A stretch of DNA of 64,000 bases from Diplodia intermedia (Eukaryota > Ascomycota > Dothideomycetes > Botryosphaeriales > Botryosphaeriaceae), in assembly GCA_021495925.1 (NCBI GenBank), contig JAKEKT010000041.1, positions 62,001 to 126,000 on the forward strand, read 5' to 3'. Positions within the stretch are counted from its first letter, which is position 1, and each line of letters opens with the position of its first letter. This document shows, in pieces, positions 22,510-34,400 of the stretch. Position numbers and translations under genes: made by a program. Under the pieces are notes generated by a model. The model was not told where the DNA came from. It did no database searches and saw only the letters and a program-made list of their open reading frames with translations.

Positions 22510-23439
22510 GGGTGAATTCACGCGGTGTCTGTGGTAGTCCGGTTGCACTTTTTCCTTTCCTCAGTCTGGTCTAAAGGGTCCAGAATGGCCCCGTCAGGTA
22601 GCTGAAAAAAAGCTTAGTCAAAATGGGATGACTAACCAGCTCAATTATGATATCCACTGTTATGTTCAAAGTTATCGTGCTTGTGTTATGTCCAGCTTGG
22701 ATGTTTGCATGGGATTGATTATTAGGTCATCTCGGACGCCAAGAGACCAAAAGCAAAAGCCCCTGCACGAATGCCTAGACCGTCTTAGGATCATTATTAT
22801 CATGAAGAACTGCCCTTCGATCTTGAGCGTATGAGCATGAGTGCTTCTGCTTTGGACTAAACGTCCGTTGAATATCTCGGTTCGACTGTGATCACGCAGC
22901 TTCACTTTCGTATCGGATATCATACTTGTCACGATTCCTAGAGACAACAGCAAATCATCGATCAGACTGCTCGCGCAATCAGCACTTTCGAGTTGCCGTG
23001 TTCACTTGGGCTCCAATTTCCTCCGCGCGGGTGGGTAGGGCCCTCGACAGTGCTAAGGTTGCTGAGGCTTGCTGGGATATCGCAATAATGCTTATTCCAA
23101 CGTCCCGCAGTTCGGTAGATGAGGAAGCAATACACGAATGAAGGAGCAGTTGGCCGATTTTCAGCTGGTATCGAGCCCCTTTCCTTCCCTCCGTCGTGAT
23201 CGAGTCGCGTCAAGCAACTAGACCAGACTGGCTACTGGCTATGTTATCTAGTGTGTATCGTATGCCGCAAGCGCTTTAGCCCCAAAATTAAACCTTTGAG
23301 GGCTCTTCCTTTCTGCGGCATGTTGGAACGAATATTTACCGATTTTCGTCATCCAGTCAGAAGATATACTCGCAACCTCAGCGCCACACGCCCATCATGC
23401 ATCAAACCGTCACTCACACGCACATTTTCCCCTTCGCGC
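22510..23439. other. Intergenic, convergent 3' ends
   Basis: Lies between the 3' ends of RPL4 (+) and TAF11 (-). AT-richer than its flanks. No gene, repeat or RNA recognised. Confidence 0.5.
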
Positions 23440-24882
23440 TCACTTGAACAACCGCTTCCCACCCATCCTGCCCGCCGTCCTCTCCCTCCCCTCCAAGCTC
23501 AGACCCAAGAAACCCATGGCTCCGCCCTCGCGATCTTTCTTGTACCGCCGCAGTGCCTCCCGCAGATGGTCCGGCGTCAGTGGGCCGCGGTCGCGCTCGG
23601 CCAAGCGCTCGCTCAACGGCGCGTCGGCAGGAATGCGCTTGCCGTTCTCGGTGTCACTGTCGTCGTTGCTGTCCGCGGTATTGTTGGTGGCGTTGGTGCC
23701 GCCGCTGGATGCCGGAACCGTGGTATCTTGTGATGCGCTCGGCGTGGTTGCCTGCGCAGAGTTGGCGTTGCCCGCCGCACCGCTGTTGTTGGTGGTGGGG
23801 GCGGGGGTAGCGCCGGGCGCAGGACTGGGGGTGCCGCTCGAGGCGACGGCTGGGGAGGATGGGGCATGCGTGGCGCTGGGAGGCGCAGGAGATGTGCTTG
23901 CGCTGGGAGGGGGAGGGATACGGATGTTGGAGTACGGGTTGGGATTGTAGGAGGGGTGAAGGTGCTGGTAACCGTAGGGGTTGTGGTAGGCACCTGGCGT
24001 CTGAGCTGCAGCTGGCGAAGGCGGGGGCGGAGCTTGCGGCTGCTGCTGAGGTGTTGGAGGGGCTTGTTGTGGCGGCGGTTGCTGGTTTGCAGGCAGACGA
24101 GGGTCGTCTATAGGCGCATACTCGGCTACTGCTTGCCATTCTTGCTGCACGGTACGGGCGCGCTCGATTAATGACCCAATGAAGACCTTGGTGTACGAGT
24201 TGATAGTTGTAACGACGGATTGCGGCACGGATTGGGAGAGCGTCTGGTTGGTGATCTACCGGGCACAAAAGCTCGTTAGATTGTCGACCTTCGAAAGATT
24301 TCAATCAGCATACCTTGCGGACGGTCTCCTTCTTCAACTTGACCGCGCGATATTTCGCATATCTGTCTGATTGATCGGGATCGAGCCGGTCGACAAGCAT
24401 CCTAAGACTGTATTCAGTCGCAACGATTCCACCAAAAGCTGGCTGAGAGGAATATACCTCAAATGCTCTTTCTCTTGCTTCTCGTCTGCCTCGCCTTGGC
24501 CTTCCAATACAGCATCGAGCGCCTCCCCGCCCTCCTCCTGATCTGCCTCTTCTTCTTCGTCTGCCTTGTCTGCACCGTCGCCGGCACCCGCCTTGCCTCC
24601 TCTGACACTGGTTCCCGTGGTGCTTCTGACGTCGTCATCTCCTCCACCCTTGCCTTTCTTGCCTTTCTTCTTGGTAGTATTGGTGTTTGCAGTATATGTG
24701 CTGTCGACGCTGGGAGAGCGCGAAAACTCGGCGCGCCCGGACTCCTCGGGCGGGAAAGACGTCTGGCGCAGACCGGACGGGCCTGTCGAGGGCTTGCGAC
24801 GTTTGCTTGGATTGGGAGGCAGCGGACCACTGATCGAGGGACGCTTCTTCGTGAGGTTGTACCCGGATGGAGGCGACGCCAT
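23440..24882 (-). CDS. TAF11: Transcription initiation factor TFIID subunit 11 (TAF11)
   Basis: Exons complement(23440..24255, 24314..24401, 24458..24882), 442 residues. Junctions are in phase: CATTTGAG|GTATAT to CTTAG|GATGC, and CGCAAG|GTATGC to GGTAG|ATCACC. The N-terminal 141 residues are Ser/Lys-rich with an acidic run. The joined exons 2 and 3 create the TAFII28-type histone fold at about 142-215: LDPDQSDRYAKYRAVKLKKE, then TNQTLSQSVPQSVVTTINSY and TKVFIGSLIERA. In TFIID this fold pairs with TAF13 and contacts TBP/TFIIA. After the fold comes an unusually long Pro/Gln/Ala/Ser-rich tail (about 125 residues) and a short ordered end containing PLTPDHLREALRRYKKDREG, which resembles the conserved C-terminal extension of fungal TAF11 proteins. 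Identification of the fold is firm. Confidence 0.93.
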
Positions 24883-25256
24883 GACGGGCAGCTGAGGACG
24901 CGTCGAGGGAGAGTTGTGGGGTGAGAAGGTGAGGCGACGGTGGCGTTGGCGGCGAGGTAGCTGTTGAACTTTGGGTGACGCGCGCGCCGGAAAGCGCAGG
25001 CCACCGCGCCGGAGTGGAAGCTGCCGGTAGGGCTGAGCCGCGTCTCATTCCACCCAACTCTCACCACTTCGGAATTATGGTTTCCTTGCCGGAACCTAAT
25101 CTGTCTGGCTTGTTCGTACTTCATGATTTTTATTTTCGTTTTTGAAATCCGGGTTGGTAAGATTTGCACCAGGAGAACAGCAGCTTGGGTCATAAAGTGA
25201 AGCAAACATGAGCCCAAGAATCTTTTCTCCAATATCTAGAAAATAACAAAGCCCTT
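24883..25256. other. Short intergenic region upstream of TAF11
   Basis: 374 bp between two minus-strand genes. It should contain the TAF11 promoter and the 3' end of the ankyrin gene transcript. No further feature recognised. Confidence 0.5.
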
Positions 25257-25805
25257 CTATATCGGACAAGAGCCCGCCCCAGACGTCCCTTCGCCCGCAG
25301 TCATCGACGGCACCATGCCGGGCACTTCCCTGCCTTGCTCCACGCCCAAAACCTCAAAGAGACCTTCCCTTTTGAACATCACCGCAGTGTCCTTCGCATT
25401 CGGCGTCCCTGCATCAGCGTCCCCGCCGCCCTCTACCAGCACTCTGGCCACCCGCTCGTGTCCCTTGAAGACGGCGCCAGCCAGCGGGCTCTGGCCGCGG
25501 CCATTGATGATGTTTGGGTCAGCGCCCTTGCTTAGCAATGCGCGCACCGTCTCTGGCTGCCCATGGTATGCCGCAAGCATTAGCAGCGTGTCTCCTTGAT
25601 GATTGGTCAAGTTCGGTGGGATGCCGGCGTCGAGGTAAGCTTGCAGCGTGGACATGTCGCCGGCGCGTGCCAGGTCGAAGAGTTTTGCTGCGAGCTCCAG
25701 AGCGGCGGGTGGAAGCTCGTTGACATCCCGGGGTGCCGAGCTGTGAGCCTTACTGGCGCCGTCGGGCGTCGGCGGTTGCGCTTCGGCGTTTGCGGGAAGA
25801 CCCAT
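25257..25805 (-). CDS. Small ankyrin-repeat protein
   Basis: An intronless gene for 182 residues from ATG 25805. After about 40 disordered residues come about three ankyrin repeats (roughly 40-135): ARAGDMSTLQAYLDAGIPPN, then QGDTLLMLAAYHGQPETVRA with LLSKGADPN, then GQSPLAGAVFKGHERVARVL. The repeats are protein-binding scaffolds; there is no catalytic domain. Compact ankyrin proteins of this size occur widely in fungi and bacteria, usually as cytosolic adaptors of unknown partner. The protein ends in SGAGSCPI, which is not a canonical CaaX box. It shares a 600-bp divergent promoter region with the acetyltransferase gene. No partner can be proposed from sequence. Confidence 0.88.
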   Translation of the reverse strand: MGLPANAEAQPPTPDGASKAHSSAPRDVNELPPAALELAAKLFDLARAGDMSTLQAYLDAGIPPNLTNHQGDTLLMLAAYHGQPETVRALLSKGADPNIINGRGQSPLAGAVFKGHERVARVLVEGGGDADAGTPNAKDTAVMFKREGLFEVLGVEQGREVPGMVPSMTAGEGTSGAGSCPI

Positions 25806-26405
25806 TGCGCAGCAGCCTTGTGTTTTCGTTCGTGGGGAAGCTTGGGAAGAGAGAATGCAGTGGTATAATGGTCACTTGGTCATTGAGCAGTTGAGCTTGA
25901 CGTTGGAGCGGGACTAGAGGTAAAGAAACCTCGAGGGCTGAAGGTGATACGCGGTCGCAAAAGATGATGACATAACGCGGGGAATTCTGACCATCACCCA
26001 GGGTCCAGAACCTCCGTTCCACTTCCGTGCTCAACAGTCTCTTCTTGTCCAGCGTCATGAAGTTTGAAGTTCTTGGACCCGAACTCGAACCTGCTCATGG
26101 ACCGCGCTAATGTATTTTCAGACACCGCACCTCGATGTGCTAACCGCACCTCGGTGTGCTAAAAAAGGCATTCCAATACGTCTGCGATGCTACGCCTGCG
26201 TCTTATAAGTATTTCGTGAGCGAATCCATTTACCGCTATTCCTCGCACCCACTCCAGCTAGGATCTGCTCCACCACGTTCAACGAGAGTACTACTGCAAC
26301 AGCCCCAAAAAAAACTCCAGAACACAAACAAGCGCCATTGGCAAATCCTGAGTCTTCGATTAATTCAAATCTCCTCCCGCCCAATAAGCCTGCGAGCCCA
26401 CGAGA
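25806..26405. other. Divergent promoter region, 600 bp
   Basis: Between the ankyrin gene (-) and the GNAT gene (+). It contains two near-identical copies of a 12-14 nt phrase around 26126-26160 (accgcacctcg-tgtgcta), a short direct repeat. Nothing else recognised. Confidence 0.5.
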
Positions 26406-26921
26406 ATGAGCGCCAATCGAACCCCAAGCCTCCCACCTGGTTACACCTTTTACGACGCCCCACCCCCACTCGAAACCTACCTATCCCTCCGGCGCGTCAG
26501 CGGCCTCTCCCCCAAAACCCCGGCGCAAGGCGCGGGAGCGCTATCCGGCAGCTGGGCTTGGTGCACCGTCCTTTATGCTGAGACCTCCCCCTCCTCGACC
26601 AACAACATCCCACCCGAGCCCGAAGTCGTTGGAATGCTCCGCACCATTGGCGATGGCGGGTGGTACTTCCACCTTGCGGACATGGCGGTGCTCCCAGCGC
26701 ACCAGCGCAAGGGATTGGGAGAGACCTTGTTGCAGCGTATGCTGACCAAGATCAATGAGAGCGCGCCGCCCGGCGCTTTGATCTCGCTGCTGGCGGATGC
26801 ACCGGCGAGGAAGTTGTATAAGAGAATGGGGTTTGTGGAAAGTGCTCCGAGGAGCCTGGGGATGTGGCTGGAAACTGGCAGTACATCTTCCGAGGAAGCT
26901 GTTGAAGGAGAGAGGCTTTGA
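26406..26921 (+). CDS. GNAT-family N-acetyltransferase
   Basis: An intronless gene for 171 residues. The GNAT core is clear: a strand EVVGMLRTIGDGGWYFHL (73-90) leading into ADMAVLPAHQRKGLGETLLQ (91-110), which carries the acetyl-CoA pyrophosphate loop QRKGLG (100-105) at the start of helix 3, then LISLLADAPARKLYKRMGF near the C-terminus (the usual motif B, A-x-x-L-Y-x-x-x-G-F). Members of this small-molecule GNAT type transfer acetyl groups from acetyl-CoA to amines; the substrate cannot be read from sequence. The start ATG is preceded by CCCACGAGA and the frame has no earlier in-frame Met close by. It is divergent from the ankyrin gene and convergent with Prp45, so it is not part of an evident cluster. 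Confidence 0.9.
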   Translation: MSANRTPSLPPGYTFYDAPPPLETYLSLRRVSGLSPKTPAQGAGALSGSWAWCTVLYAETSPSSTNNIPPEPEVVGMLRTIGDGGWYFHLADMAVLPAHQRKGLGETLLQRMLTKINESAPPGALISLLADAPARKLYKRMGFVESAPRSLGMWLETGSTSSEEAVEGERL

Positions 26922-27124
26922 AAACAATGGAAAAGACGAAGACCTGGTCCTGCAGAAAGTAATAAAGCTTGCGGCAATGCGATGGAAAACCCAATCGATT
27001 ATCGCCAATTGTCTGTACTTATGCGCCGCTTTTTGAAAAGACAGACCCATGTTACGCCTAACGGATGCTAAGAATGTGGTATCAACAGTCCCGCAAATTG
27101 TATTTGGTATGACCTGCATGTTCT

Positions 27125-28904
27125 TCAGTCATCATCTTCAACCCTGGCGCGCTTCGAGGACCGGCCGTCAGGCTCGTCCGTGCCATATCTCTTGCCGCTT
27201 CCTGCAGCACCCTTGGTAGCCTCCGAGATCATCTGATTGATGTTGAAAGGGTCGTCGGTGTCCTTCTCGAACTGAACGGGTCCTTCACGTTGCTATCGGA
27301 ATTGTAAGCTCGAGCATCATTGGTGAACTTGATATGGATCTGCTTACCTCGGCAGTGTCCGCGCCCTTGAAGCCCTCCTTGGCTTTGCCGAGCACCTCAA
27401 ATCTGCTAGATTTCTGGATCTTATCCAGAGTTTCCCCATCGTCATCTTCGTCTTCGTGGTTGAGTTTCGGTCGGTAAATGTTATGAAGAGCATCCTGAGC
27501 CGCGAAAAGAGGCTTGTCGTAAGGTTGGTCTTCGTTGAATCCAGTATCAAACCCACTGGTCTGGTTGAACAACCGCGAATCGTACATGCTCTCCCCCGAT
27601 GCACTCGGCTTTGCGATCCCAAGCGCAACCTTCTCAGAGATGTCCCGATTCTGTTCTCTCGCCATCATCTGGATCCTTCGCTCAGTTCCCATGCGTGATT
27701 GCCGCAACTGCTTCTCAGCCTCCCTACGACGCTCTTTACGCATTTCTTCTCTTTCCCTAACAGCTTCGTCTCCGTCGCTTTCGGACCTCGACGAGTATTC
27801 GGAGGGGCTTCTGCTCCTGGAGTGAGAGCGAGCATCTCGTGAACCTCTCCTGGCGCCGCCTCCCGCTTGCTCGCGTGCTTTCATCGCCAGTGAGCGAAGA
27901 TGCTCCTCCTTCTGCAGTTTCTCCTTCTCGGCCAACTTCTGCTGCATGAGAGCGCGCTGCTTGACCTCCTCTCTAGCATGCCTATCCGCGGTGAACAAAG
28001 CCTCGGCGAACTGAGCAAACTTGTCGTTGATGGTGACATCCTGCAGGCCACGACCATCAGCTGCCAAACGCTTGTCCAACGGTACAGTATAACCCTTCGG
28101 GTTCTTCCAATTGGAGACCGGCGGGGGAATCTTCCAGGCTTCTTGATCTTCGGCCGTCAACTTGCGAGGCGGTGAGTGCATGACGGGTGGCGGTGGGCTC
28201 GGCGGTCCACGGGGGATCTTCTTATGCTTGAACTTGGGCGGCTCCATCGGGTCGACCTGTCTCTCTACGATCTTCATGATCCTGTCCTGTTTTTTGCTGT
28301 TGTCGCCCATCTGGTTTGCTGGTGTGTATCGCACATAGGTTGGCGCTTTGCGCGAAGTACCCGCAACGGTCTTGGGCTTTTGCGCCGAGACCGCGCCCGA
28401 CACCAGCTTCGCCAAAGCTTCTTCGGTCTTCTTCTTCGTCTCGGCAATTTGATCCTCAGATGGACGATCCAAGGAAATTTCACCGATGTCCGCACGCTGG
28501 CGGAGCGGGATAAGGTCCTTAAACGAGGCATGGACAATGCGGTTCTCGCTGTGTCCTCGCTTTGCGATGGCGTCGTACTTGACCTTGCCCTCTGAATCGA
28601 CCTGGATTGCGAGCGCGTTTGAGCTCGATGTGCTTTTCCTGCCCATATCCAACGGGTACTGTGCCACGGGAACCTCGGGGAACGCGCCTCCATCTCCATA
28701 GTCCTCCTGCGAGCGAGGTCGCCATCCCGCGCGCTGGCCGTATGGGGGCGGGCCGGCTTTCTTCAGCACGACTTGGGTCTGGTCGATTTCGGAAGCGCCC
28801 ACGACGCGCGGGCCGCGCGGCTGGGCGTGGGCGGGGAGGTCCTCATCCTCGCCGGTGTACTTGGGCTTCGGCAGGGCCCGCGAGAGTGAAAGGCCGGTGG
28901 ACAT
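27125..28904 (-). CDS. PRP45: Pre-mRNA-processing protein 45 (SNW/SKIP family)
   Basis: Exons complement(27125..27292, 27348..28904), 574 residues. The single intron near the 3' end is supported by GCCGAG|GTAAGC and CGATAG|CAACGT: the joined reading gives REGPVQFEKDTDDPF, a conserved C-terminal block of SNW proteins. The SNW domain spans about 185-345 and carries the family signature SNWKNPKGYT (264-273) and PLDKRLAADGRGL. It is followed by a long charged helix (KEKLQKEEHLRSLAMKAREQ) and an Arg/Ser-rich stretch. The C-terminus is basic then acidic (SSKRARVEDDD). SNW proteins are core components of the activated spliceosome, bridging Prp46-, U6- and Cwc-type partners, and in animals also act as transcription co-regulators. 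Identification is firm. Confidence 0.95.
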
Positions 28905-29918
28905 GGTGGTGTGGTGGCGGTCGGACGCGCGTGGATTGACGGCAGACGAGGCGAGTTGTCGAGCAGGTCAAAACGCAGCAGCCCGCAGGTCTTGGCACCC
29001 GCCCAAAGCTCTGACGCCAGCGCTTAGTCACACGTTACCGTATCGCTCTCCTGGGAAGGCTTCCCCTTGCCCACCGAAGAGTGCAGGCTCGCCGGTGTTC
29101 CTGCCTAAAGCGCCGTAGCGCGTTTCAGATGGCGACCAAGCGCAGCTCCTGTGCCCGCACGCCGCTCCGCTCCGTGGCTCGACGTTTTCTCGAAAATTCA
29201 GCTCACGTTGAGGCCGGTGTGTGCATTGCGCATTATCGCAAGCGAGCCCGTGCCGCTGCCCTGTGAGCTGCAACCTGCGCTGAACCTGGCCTCATCCCGA
29301 GCGTGCATATTGTCAATAGGGAGGTTGTCGACACGGAGACGTTTATGCCAGTGCGACGGCGCGCTCTTCTCCGCGGCGCCGCAGCCAAAGTTTCAGGGCG
29401 AGGAGGCTGTGGACTTGTGGACTGGGCGGGGCCGCCTTCTGGGGTGCGGGAAACACATCTGGCAGAAAAGCGCGTTCCTGCAGGAGCATCTCACCACGCG
29501 CCCCGCGGCCTCAGGCAGGGCGCTAACTCGGCGGCTGCAAAAGTGACGATGCTGGATTTGAGGCGAGGCGCGCAAATTGACAGCCCCGCTGCGGTTAGCC
29601 TCTCGCCAGCCTCTCCATTTGTGCCTGACAGGCATGGCCTAACGGCGGTGATCGTGCTCCCCCATGCCGCCGTCTGTGATACGCTTTGCAGCATCACGTT
29701 ACTAGGCCGGCGATAGGCTCGCGGCTCCCAGCACGGCGGAGCAGGGGAAGGTACGGGGGCCATGCGTTTTCGCCTCGCTGCTCTGAGCACTGCTGCCCTC
29801 ATTCCTGAGGCCCGTGAATCTTCTTCATGCAGACGAGGACGGCGAAATTTTGTTGTTGTCCGCGCGCGTCGTCGTAGCAGCGCAGTGCACCACTTGGACC
29901 AGCCCCCCGGACAAGGAT
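28905..29918. other. Divergent promoter region, 1.0 kb
   Basis: Separates Prp45 (-) from the 943-residue protein gene (+). GC-rich, with overlapping chance frames. No RNA gene, repeat or TATA box that I can defend. Confidence 0.45.
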
Positions 29919-32900
29919 ATGGAAGCCCACATCAAACGGCCAGTGCCAGCACGCAGCTCCTCTCACCGGAGTTTCAGCACACCACAATCCCCACGAACGC
30001 CCGCCGCTGCCGCACCACCGCCCTCAACACCGCATCGCGCCTCGCTCTCAGCCCTCTCGCAGCAGCTGTCTCCACGATCGCTGCCGCCGCGTCCCCCACC
30101 CGCCCTCTCCCCGGCGGACAGTGCGTCTCGGCACCGTGACCGACATCTCCAGCACCAACAACACACGCCGCCCGCCCAGCGCGCCCCGAGCACCGACAGC
30201 TCACCCTTGGTCTCCGGCACGCCCTCCTCAGCCCGCGCCCGCCGCTCCAGCACTTCGTCGCCCGCATCGCGGCCGACTCCCAGCAGCGTCTCGTCGTCCG
30301 GCTCTGGCTCCTACTTCGGTCCGCACGCCCCCTCGAGCGCCGACGACCGATCTCCCGCGTCCCGGAAGCCTCCCGCCTCGCACAGCAGCCATGGTATTGA
30401 GACCTCGTACGGTCCGCCAATTGCCCTGATAACGCGACGACGATCCACCACATCCGACGTTGCGCGTCGCTCTCGCAGCCCTGCCGACGCCGCCCTTCTC
30501 CAGCCACAACCCGCGCCCTTTTCGACTACTGAGCCCGCGCCGGCCGCCAGCCACTGCCACACGCGCACCAGCAGCGACAACACCGTCACAACACCCACAC
30601 ATCGCAGGAGCGCATCCGGCAGGATCAGGAGCCTCCCGAGTCCACGCGCCACAGTCCCCGATCCGCAGACGCCTGCGCGCAGGAGTTGCTCGACGAGCCG
30701 GGGGAGTGCAATGGCTAACAACAGCTTCTCCGACGGCCAATCCGACTACGACTTTGCCTACTCGCACCGCAGCCGGCCGGATGACCGCAGCGGAGACTAT
30801 GTGCACAATGGACAGGGTTCTAGCGAAGACCTATTTCTAAATATTGCGCAAGACAACCCCCGCAACCAAGACGGGGATGATGATACAGTTAGGCTTGAAC
30901 GAAGACGGGTAAGTCAGTGCACTTCCTAATCAATCTGCGGCGCATCCCTGAGTCGTGCCTTAATCGCGCGCCTAACTACGCGTTTGCGTAAGATCTGAGC
31001 CCACTTTCGACGCGCTACCGCTGCCCTTATCTGCAGCCGTCTTCCGATTGCTCGCTGCCTTTCTGTCGTATTGCTTCTTTGGCTCACGCTTGGCTCCCCT
31101 TCATTAAGATGCCTGCACTGCCCTACCCCTTTGCTGATGCATAGAACAGTCGAGAATCGCTCGCATGAACAGGCAATCTCTCCCCTCGAATTCGCTGAAT
31201 TCGTCCGCTACGCGGCCTACCATCGACACCACCATCAAAAGTACCCCTTCGGCCATCCAGACACGCGTTTCCCACATCAGGCGCTCTTCCCAACTACCCT
31301 CGCCGTCGTATAACTCACCATTGTCAGCACGCGAGCCTCCGACGTCTGTAACCGCGTCGTTTCCAGTCGATAGTTCCCGGATCCGATCGTTTGGCATGAG
31401 CTCGTCGGGTTCGTTTGGATTCTCGCGATCACGGGACCAAGAGGAATCCCCCCAGAATAGGAGATCGTCAATCCCGGATCCTGCTCGCGCCGCGGCCGCG
31501 ACGCGTGACGCAACGGCGCGTGAGAGTAGATACCGGTCAAGCAATCTTACGTATTCTTCTCGCTACAATCAACCCACCAGTCAACCCACCACTCCGTTGG
31601 AAAATTCGCCTGAGATTCTTTCGAAACCCGAGCACCAGTCACGTAACAGCGACGGCCACGACGGGTCTGAATCGCTCGACTCTACCACTGCCACCTCCAC
31701 TGTCTGGGACGAATTGGATGAACTCAAGTCCCGCATAAAGAAACTTGAGCTCACCGGGAAGATGCCTCCGACATCGGGTGCGGCCGTCACGAGCTATACC
31801 GCCTCTGAACGGCCGCGGACTGCCACTACTCAAGCAACGTCTGTCACCGCTTCGCCCAAGCAGGTGAAGAGGTCGAGTGTCTCACCGCCAGAAACGACGG
31901 TGTCCGGTGCAGTTGCAGGTGCCGCTGGCTCCAGCCACCCTCTGCTCCATTCTGCGCTTGCAAAGTGCCAGAACACAATGAGTCCTGCAATGTATCGCAT
32001 TTTGGAGGCAACTGCCACCGACGCACTTGAGCTAGCCGCTATGACCAACGGAGCTAACACGAGCTCCGCTACCTCGAACAGTGGAGTCCAGACGAGCGAG
32101 CGCCAGCTTCGGAGGAAGGCGGACAATATGTGCCGCAGCTTGACCGAATTGTGCATTGCTCTTTGCGACAACAGCAATCAGAACACGGCTCTTAAATCGC
32201 CTAGCTTTGGACCTCCGAGCCGGAGACAAAGCGTGCAGATGAACGGGGATCGCGACAGAGAGCGTGAGCGTGAGCGTGACCGCGAACGTGAACGCGAACA
32301 ATTCCCGCCACGGGGTGGGAGCGCAGAACCCAACGACGACATGAGGAACAGCCCGAGCCGTGCGCTCAACCGCATCGAAGCCCGCCGGACTAGCATGCTC
32401 CTATCGGGCAGCGCCGGCAACAGTCCGCGGGATGGGCCGGAACGAGACAGGACCACCCCTACGCAGGGCGGCAGGTACCACCAGTCCTCGAGGACTGGCA
32501 CTTCGCTGCTCAGCAGCAGGCCCCGCCGCGCAACGGTCACAAACGACGACCAGCCGGAAATGGAGGAAGACACCCAAACTCTTCGGGTGCCCTCGCGGGC
32601 CATGACTGATTTCTCTCAGAACCGCCAAAGCCATAGCAGCCGCAACAACAGCAACAGGCTGTCTAGGGAATATACATCGGCCGTGCCACTCCCCGATGGC
32701 GCCGCCTCACTCGCGCTGCAGCACGCCACCTCGATCCGGCGCCCCAACGGCGCTGTCCCGGCCATTGATAGCCCGACCTCAAACGGACCTTCCTCCGCCT
32801 ACCTCCGCGACCGCAGATTCGAGCGAGCCTCTACCGTCGAAAGCCCGCGCACCGGTGACTTTGGCAGCGAGGAGCGGCGCCAAAGGTTGAGCTTCTACTC

Positions 32901-32991
32901 GAACTCTACTCCCCGAACGTCGGCTAGCGCGGTGCCAAATGGCATCGGCCGGACCACGAGCCTGTCGCGGCGCCTTAGGCAGGAAACTTAA
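29919..32991 (+). CDS. Large disordered Ser-rich protein with short coiled coil, function unknown
   Basis: Exons 29919..30908 and 31150..32991, 943 residues. The donor CGG|GTAAGT and acceptor GCATAGAACAG join in phase 0; a branch-like GCTGATG sits 22 nt before the acceptor. The nearer AG (31143-31144) would shift the frame into a stop. I chose ATG 29919 (MEAHIKRPVP) because the 35 codons before it look non-coding. Almost the whole protein is Ser/Thr/Pro/Arg-rich. Ordered islands are WDELDELKSRIKKLEL (516-531, a short heptad helix followed by TGKMPPTSGA) and a helical segment of about 60 residues (HPLLHSALAKCQNTMSPAMY, then RKADNMCRSLTELCIAL). A run of RE/RD dipeptides occurs near 698-716. It resembles long conserved filamentous-ascomycete proteins of unknown role. 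I do not assign a function. Confidence 0.8.
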
Positions 32992-34400
32992 ATACCCCCA
33001 CCAACTTCTTGACGCTCCCTCTGCCTCTTCTTCTTGAAATACCCTCTTTCACAGTGGTACACGCACTGTGCACTTTCTAAAGCCGGATTTCCTACGTATC
33101 TCCTGTATAACAGCGTATCCTTTGCATTTCTGCGGCGCTGGACTCGCATGTCTGCTTTTCCTTGTCCCTGATTCCTGGCGTATGCTTCCATATGTTTGGC
33201 GCACTGGAATATTTTGGACGAATGCAGACGACACGCAGCGCATCACGACGGCCCATCTGCCGGTTTTCTCCCGTTATTCCTCCATGTCTGACTCACTGCA
33301 CGAAGCCTCCATCTCCGACCCACGACCGCCCGACGGCACCCACAACATTCCTTTTAGTGTTTATTATTATTGGTCACGACTAGACATCTGTTTTGTACCC
33401 GTATCGCTTTCCTTGCAGTTTACAAAAGTTCTACCGCCCGTCGGCAGTTTCCTTACGCTCTCGCATGGAGGCTTGTAGGAATACGAGTTGGGAGCAGCGC
33501 TGAAGAGGTTGGAGTTATGGAGGCAGTGGCCGGAGCATGAGAGCTTCTGGCGGTTGGCAGGCATGGACGGCCTTTTGTTTGGACGGAGTCGGTTCTGATA
33601 CAGGGACGAACGACGACAACATACGATACCCCCTCCCGGGCTGAGAGCATAGAGAAAGAGGGCTTGACACGCAGAAACGCGTCTTGGGTTTTCTTTGCAA
33701 CAGCTTTCTTGGAAACGGAAGAGCATGCGGAGACGAGTCTGTTTTACTGGATGAAATGTCTGTTCCTGTTTTTATTTAAAAGCGTAGCCATGGCAATGTC
33801 ATTTCAGTTCATCGTCCGTACGCATGTAGTTGCCGCGCAGGGAGAAGCATTGATCCGCGGCTGCAAACGGCTGGCGAGGAGGGGGTGTCACGGGTGACGT
33901 CTGGCAGCGTCTTCCAAGATTCCGGTCGAGGCATGCAGGGATGCGGCCGCCAGCGCCACCAGCCACGATGCGAGACGGCTGGCAGATGACGTACACGGAA
34001 ACGCATCATCTGCCGTGTCGCCATAGCACACGTCTGGACTTTGTGACCTGCCTTCCTGCTTTTAGGTCCGCTGCCTAGCGTGCTTCGCTCGTCCGCGTGC
34101 ACAGATAAGCGTGGCGGCAGTCATCTACCTAGCCCTTCGATTCCTCTCTTGTACATCTCTCTATAGCCATCCCCAACGGTCAGAAGCGAGACACCTTTGC
34201 ACCGCCGGGCACACGCGACCACTGCTGAGTAGACAGACCACATCCCCGGTAATCTCGGTATGTTATAATCCACCTGCTGCTTTCCCCACGCCGTTTGGGT
34301 CCCCGGACTGGTCCACCTTTTCTTTCCCACATACCCCGCTCCGCAAAGAAAATACTGTCACATTATCTCTCGCTCCAAACTGACCGTCGTCTTCTCCGCT
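32992..34400. other. Intergenic, 1.4 kb
   Basis: Tandem plus-strand spacing: the 3' end of the 943-residue gene and the promoter of the next gene. Pyrimidine-rich before 34401 (CTCTTGTACATCTCTC, CTTTTCTTTCCCAC), usual for fungal core promoters. No gene or repeat recognised. Confidence 0.5.

Noticed and set aside
21121..22548. 475-codon open frame antisense to ribosomal protein L4, running through all its introns
   Set aside because: The sense strand encodes uL4 with correct splice sites. The antisense product is Leu/Gly/Val/Asp-rich, as expected from complementing C-ending codons of a highly expressed gene, and has no domain.
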